Under the pieces are notes generated by a model. That model was not told where the DNA came from and ran no database searches. It worked only from the letters and a program-made list of their open reading frames with translations. This document shows, piece after piece, positions 62,520 through 64,000 of a DNA stretch of 64,000 nucleotides. A program made the translations under genes and the position numbers. Origin of the DNA: Pseudoalteromonas amylolytica (GTDB lineage Bacteria > Pseudomonadota > Gammaproteobacteria > Enterobacterales > Alteromonadaceae); contig NZ_MKJU01000007.1 of the NCBI RefSeq assembly GCF_001854605.1, positions 1-64,000 on the forward strand. Reading direction: 5' to 3'. The first letter of the stretch is position 1. Each line of letters starts with the position of its first letter.

Positions 62520-63908
62520 ATGAGTTCAGTTGCATTTAACACCCTACCTTTGGCCCAGGAGCTATTGGATACCCTGACTGATTTAGGGTTTAAAAATATG
62601 ACGCCCATACAAGCGCAAAGTTTACCCGTAGTTTTATCTGGCAAAGATGTCATTGCTCAGGCCAAAACAGGGTCGGGTAAGACCGTCGCATTTGGTTTAG
62701 GAGTATTGTCACGCTTAAATGTTGCTCGCTATCGAATTCAAGGGTTAGTGTTATGCCCAACCAGAGAGTTGGCTGAGCAAGTGGCTACGGAGCTGCGCAA
62801 ACTTGCTCGAGGCATCCATAATATTAAGATTTTAACCTTGTGTGGTGGTGTACCCATTGGACCACAGATTGGATCTCTGGAACATGGTGCGCACATCATA
62901 GTCGGCACGCCTGGTCGAATAGAGGATCATCTGTTTAAGGGCACGCTCAATCTATCTGAAGTATCTGCGCTGGTATTAGATGAAGCTGACCAAATGCTGG
63001 ACATGGGTTTTGCTGATGCGCTAGATAATATTGTTTCTTACTTACCACAGCAAAGACAAACCTTGTTGTTCAGTGCGACCTATCAAAAGCGCATTGAAGA
63101 AATTGCCGAGCGCGTGATGCAATCACCTCAAATGATTAAAGTTGAAGAACAAACGGTCAATACCAGCATCAAGCAACTGTTTTTTAAGCTGGATAATAAC
63201 AAACTACGCTTTAATACCTTGAGACTGTTGCTGTTACAACACAAGCCGCAAAGCTGTGTAGTATTTTGTAATACCAAGGTTGAAACACAAAAAGCCTGTG
63301 ATGAACTACGTGCTGCTGGCTTTAATGCGGTGGCACTGCACGGTGATTTGGAACAAAGGGAGCGAGAACAAACGCTGATCCGTTTTGCTAATAAGAGCGC
63401 ATCTATTTTGGTTGCAACAGACGTGGCTGCGAGGGGCTTAGATATAGATGATATGGATATGGTGATCAACTACCATCTTGCACACGACCCGCAAACGCAT
63501 GTGCACCGTGTTGGACGCACAGGTCGAGGTGGAAAGAAAGGCTTAGCTTGTTCAATCTACGGCGAGAGCGAAGCCTTTAAAGTGGCTCAGATTGGTGATG
63601 TATATGATCGTGATTTTGAACCTGCGCCCATGCCATCGTTAAGCCTACTTGATAAGCCTCCCTATAAACCAGACATGGTGACGCTGCAAATAGATGGTGG
63701 TAAAAAACAAAAGGTACGCCCAGGTGATATTGTAGGAAGCTTAACGGGTGAACAAGGCATCGCTTTTACACAAATTGGAAAAATCAATGTGCTAGATAAC
63801 AGTGCTTATGTGGCAGTCGCCAGAGAGGCGGCAAAGCCCGCGTTTCGTAAGCTGAGTGAGGGCAAACTGAAAGGTCGTAAATTTCGCGTTCGCCGTATTA
63901 ATCAATAA
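62520..63908 (+). CDS. dbpA: DEAD-box RNA helicase DbpA
   Basis: A 462-residue RNA helicase that acts on 23S rRNA during 50S assembly. Q motif near MTPIQAQS, Walker A AKTGSGKT, LDEADQML (DEAD), SAT in LLFSATY, HRVGRTGRGG. The C-terminal domain (about 385-460, GDIVGSLTGEQGIAFTQIGKI) is the DbpA RNA-binding domain that recognises hairpin 92. It overlaps the 3' end of the convergent J-domain gene by 11 bases. Confidence 0.97.
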   Translation: MSSVAFNTLPLAQELLDTLTDLGFKNMTPIQAQSLPVVLSGKDVIAQAKTGSGKTVAFGLGVLSRLNVARYRIQGLVLCPTRELAEQVATELRKLARGIHNIKILTLCGGVPIGPQIGSLEHGAHIIVGTPGRIEDHLFKGTLNLSEVSALVLDEADQMLDMGFADALDNIVSYLPQQRQTLLFSATYQKRIEEIAERVMQSPQMIKVEEQTVNTSIKQLFFKLDNNKLRFNTLRLLLLQHKPQSCVVFCNTKVETQKACDELRAAGFNAVALHGDLEQREREQTLIRFANKSASILVATDVAARGLDIDDMDMVINYHLAHDPQTHVHRVGRTGRGGKKGLACSIYGESEAFKVAQIGDVYDRDFEPAPMPSLSLLDKPPYKPDMVTLQIDGGKKQKVRPGDIVGSLTGEQGIAFTQIGKINVLDNSAYVAVAREAAKPAFRKLSEGKLKGRKFRVRRINQ

Positions 63909-64000
63909 CAGCCAGATGCGCTTTAAGTAAGTCATACTCTTCTTTGAGTTGTTTAAAGCGCTGCTCGCAGCCTGCATCTTTATCAGGGTGCTGTAATACA
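63898..64000 (-). CDS. J-domain protein, C-terminal end (cut by the window)
   Basis: The last 33 codons of a minus-strand gene whose 5' part lies outside. They read VLQHPDKDAGCEQRFKQL, then KEEYDLLKAHLAVID and stop. The HPD tripeptide, followed by an F-x-x-L-x-EEYD-x-L helix, identifies the end of a DnaJ domain, placed at the very C-terminus as in DjlA-like and DNA-J related proteins. The stop lies inside the dbpA 3' end. Confidence 0.75.
   Translation of the reverse strand, partial: VLQHPDKDAGCEQRFKQLKEEYDLLKAHLAVID

Noticed and set aside
63792..63977. Minus-strand frame at the right edge in another frame
   Set aside because: The J-domain HPD motif is found in a different minus-strand frame ending at 63898.

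Overview
The window reads as a chromosomal segment of a marine gammaproteobacterium, most likely Pseudoalteromonas or a close relative (inference). Supporting points are the AT-leaning composition, a large secreted subtilase with a GlyGly-CTERM tail, the hemC-hemDX-hemY and lptM-lysA-dapF-DUF484-xerC-yigB gene orders, the folM-folE-folX set, many signalling proteins (two hybrid histidine kinases, two GGDEF proteins) and a 5S rRNA 3' half followed by a strong terminator at the left edge. It is mostly ordinary core genome. I see no prophage, CRISPR array, intact insertion sequence or obvious defence island.

Layout. 1-480: 3' half of a 5S rRNA gene abutting a palindromic repeat array, its terminator, and a second array. 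490-3101: a small membrane protein, two tandem paralogous lipoproteins, fumC. 3329-9419: a small protein, a DUF938 methyltransferase, then a minus-strand cluster of a DUF482 acyltransferase-like protein, an exported alpha/beta hydrolase and a MASE1-CHASE hybrid kinase. 9665-9867: tRNA-Ser(GCU) and tRNA-Ser(UGA). 10061-10204: an unrecognised 47-residue gene. 10494-18758: lipid kinase, EamA exporter divergent from a MocR regulator, DUF2884 protein, PA3496-like protein, glutathione peroxidase, a LysR regulator divergent from a YqhD-type reductase, and cytochrome b561. 18807-24167: cytochrome c', subtilase, thioredoxin-like lipoprotein, YqaA-type membrane protein. 24172-30873 (minus strand): folM-folE-folX for tetrahydromonapterin, nadE, yceH and a second hybrid kinase. 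31033-31231: a MITE-like element. 31310-41324: penicillin acylase, diguanylate cyclase, GNAT-nitrilase fusion, DMT exporter, MAPEG protein, BlaI/BlaR-type pair with two operators, RluF-like pseudouridine synthase, glycosyltransferase. 41441-49454: triple-repeat secreted protein, RmlD-like SDR, peptide transporter, then yigB-xerC-DUF484-dapF-lysA-lptM read leftward. 49577-56394: cyaY, carboxylesterase, DUF2914, hemC, hemD-hemX fusion, hemY, add. 56462-64000: fre, ubiD, a PAS-GGDEF-EAL protein, a Sel1 protein, dbpA and the C-terminal end of a J-domain protein.

Genes that work together: hemC/hemDX/hemY (heme), folM/folE/folX (monapterin), dapF/lysA (last steps to lysine), fre/ubiD (neighbours also in E. 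coli), the BlaI repressor with its M56-TonB sensor, and the divergent regulator-target pairs MocR/EamA and LysR/YqhD.

The most unusual items are the 5S rRNA half fused to palindromic repeats, the small gene at 10061-10204 with its own hairpin, the TA-flanked MITE at 31033-31231, the paired TACA-N2-TGTA operators before blaI, the tandem CGGP lipoproteins and the secreted protein with three copies of an unrecognised two-cysteine repeat. None is clearly a new multi-gene system. All calls come from reading the sequence; no database search was run.
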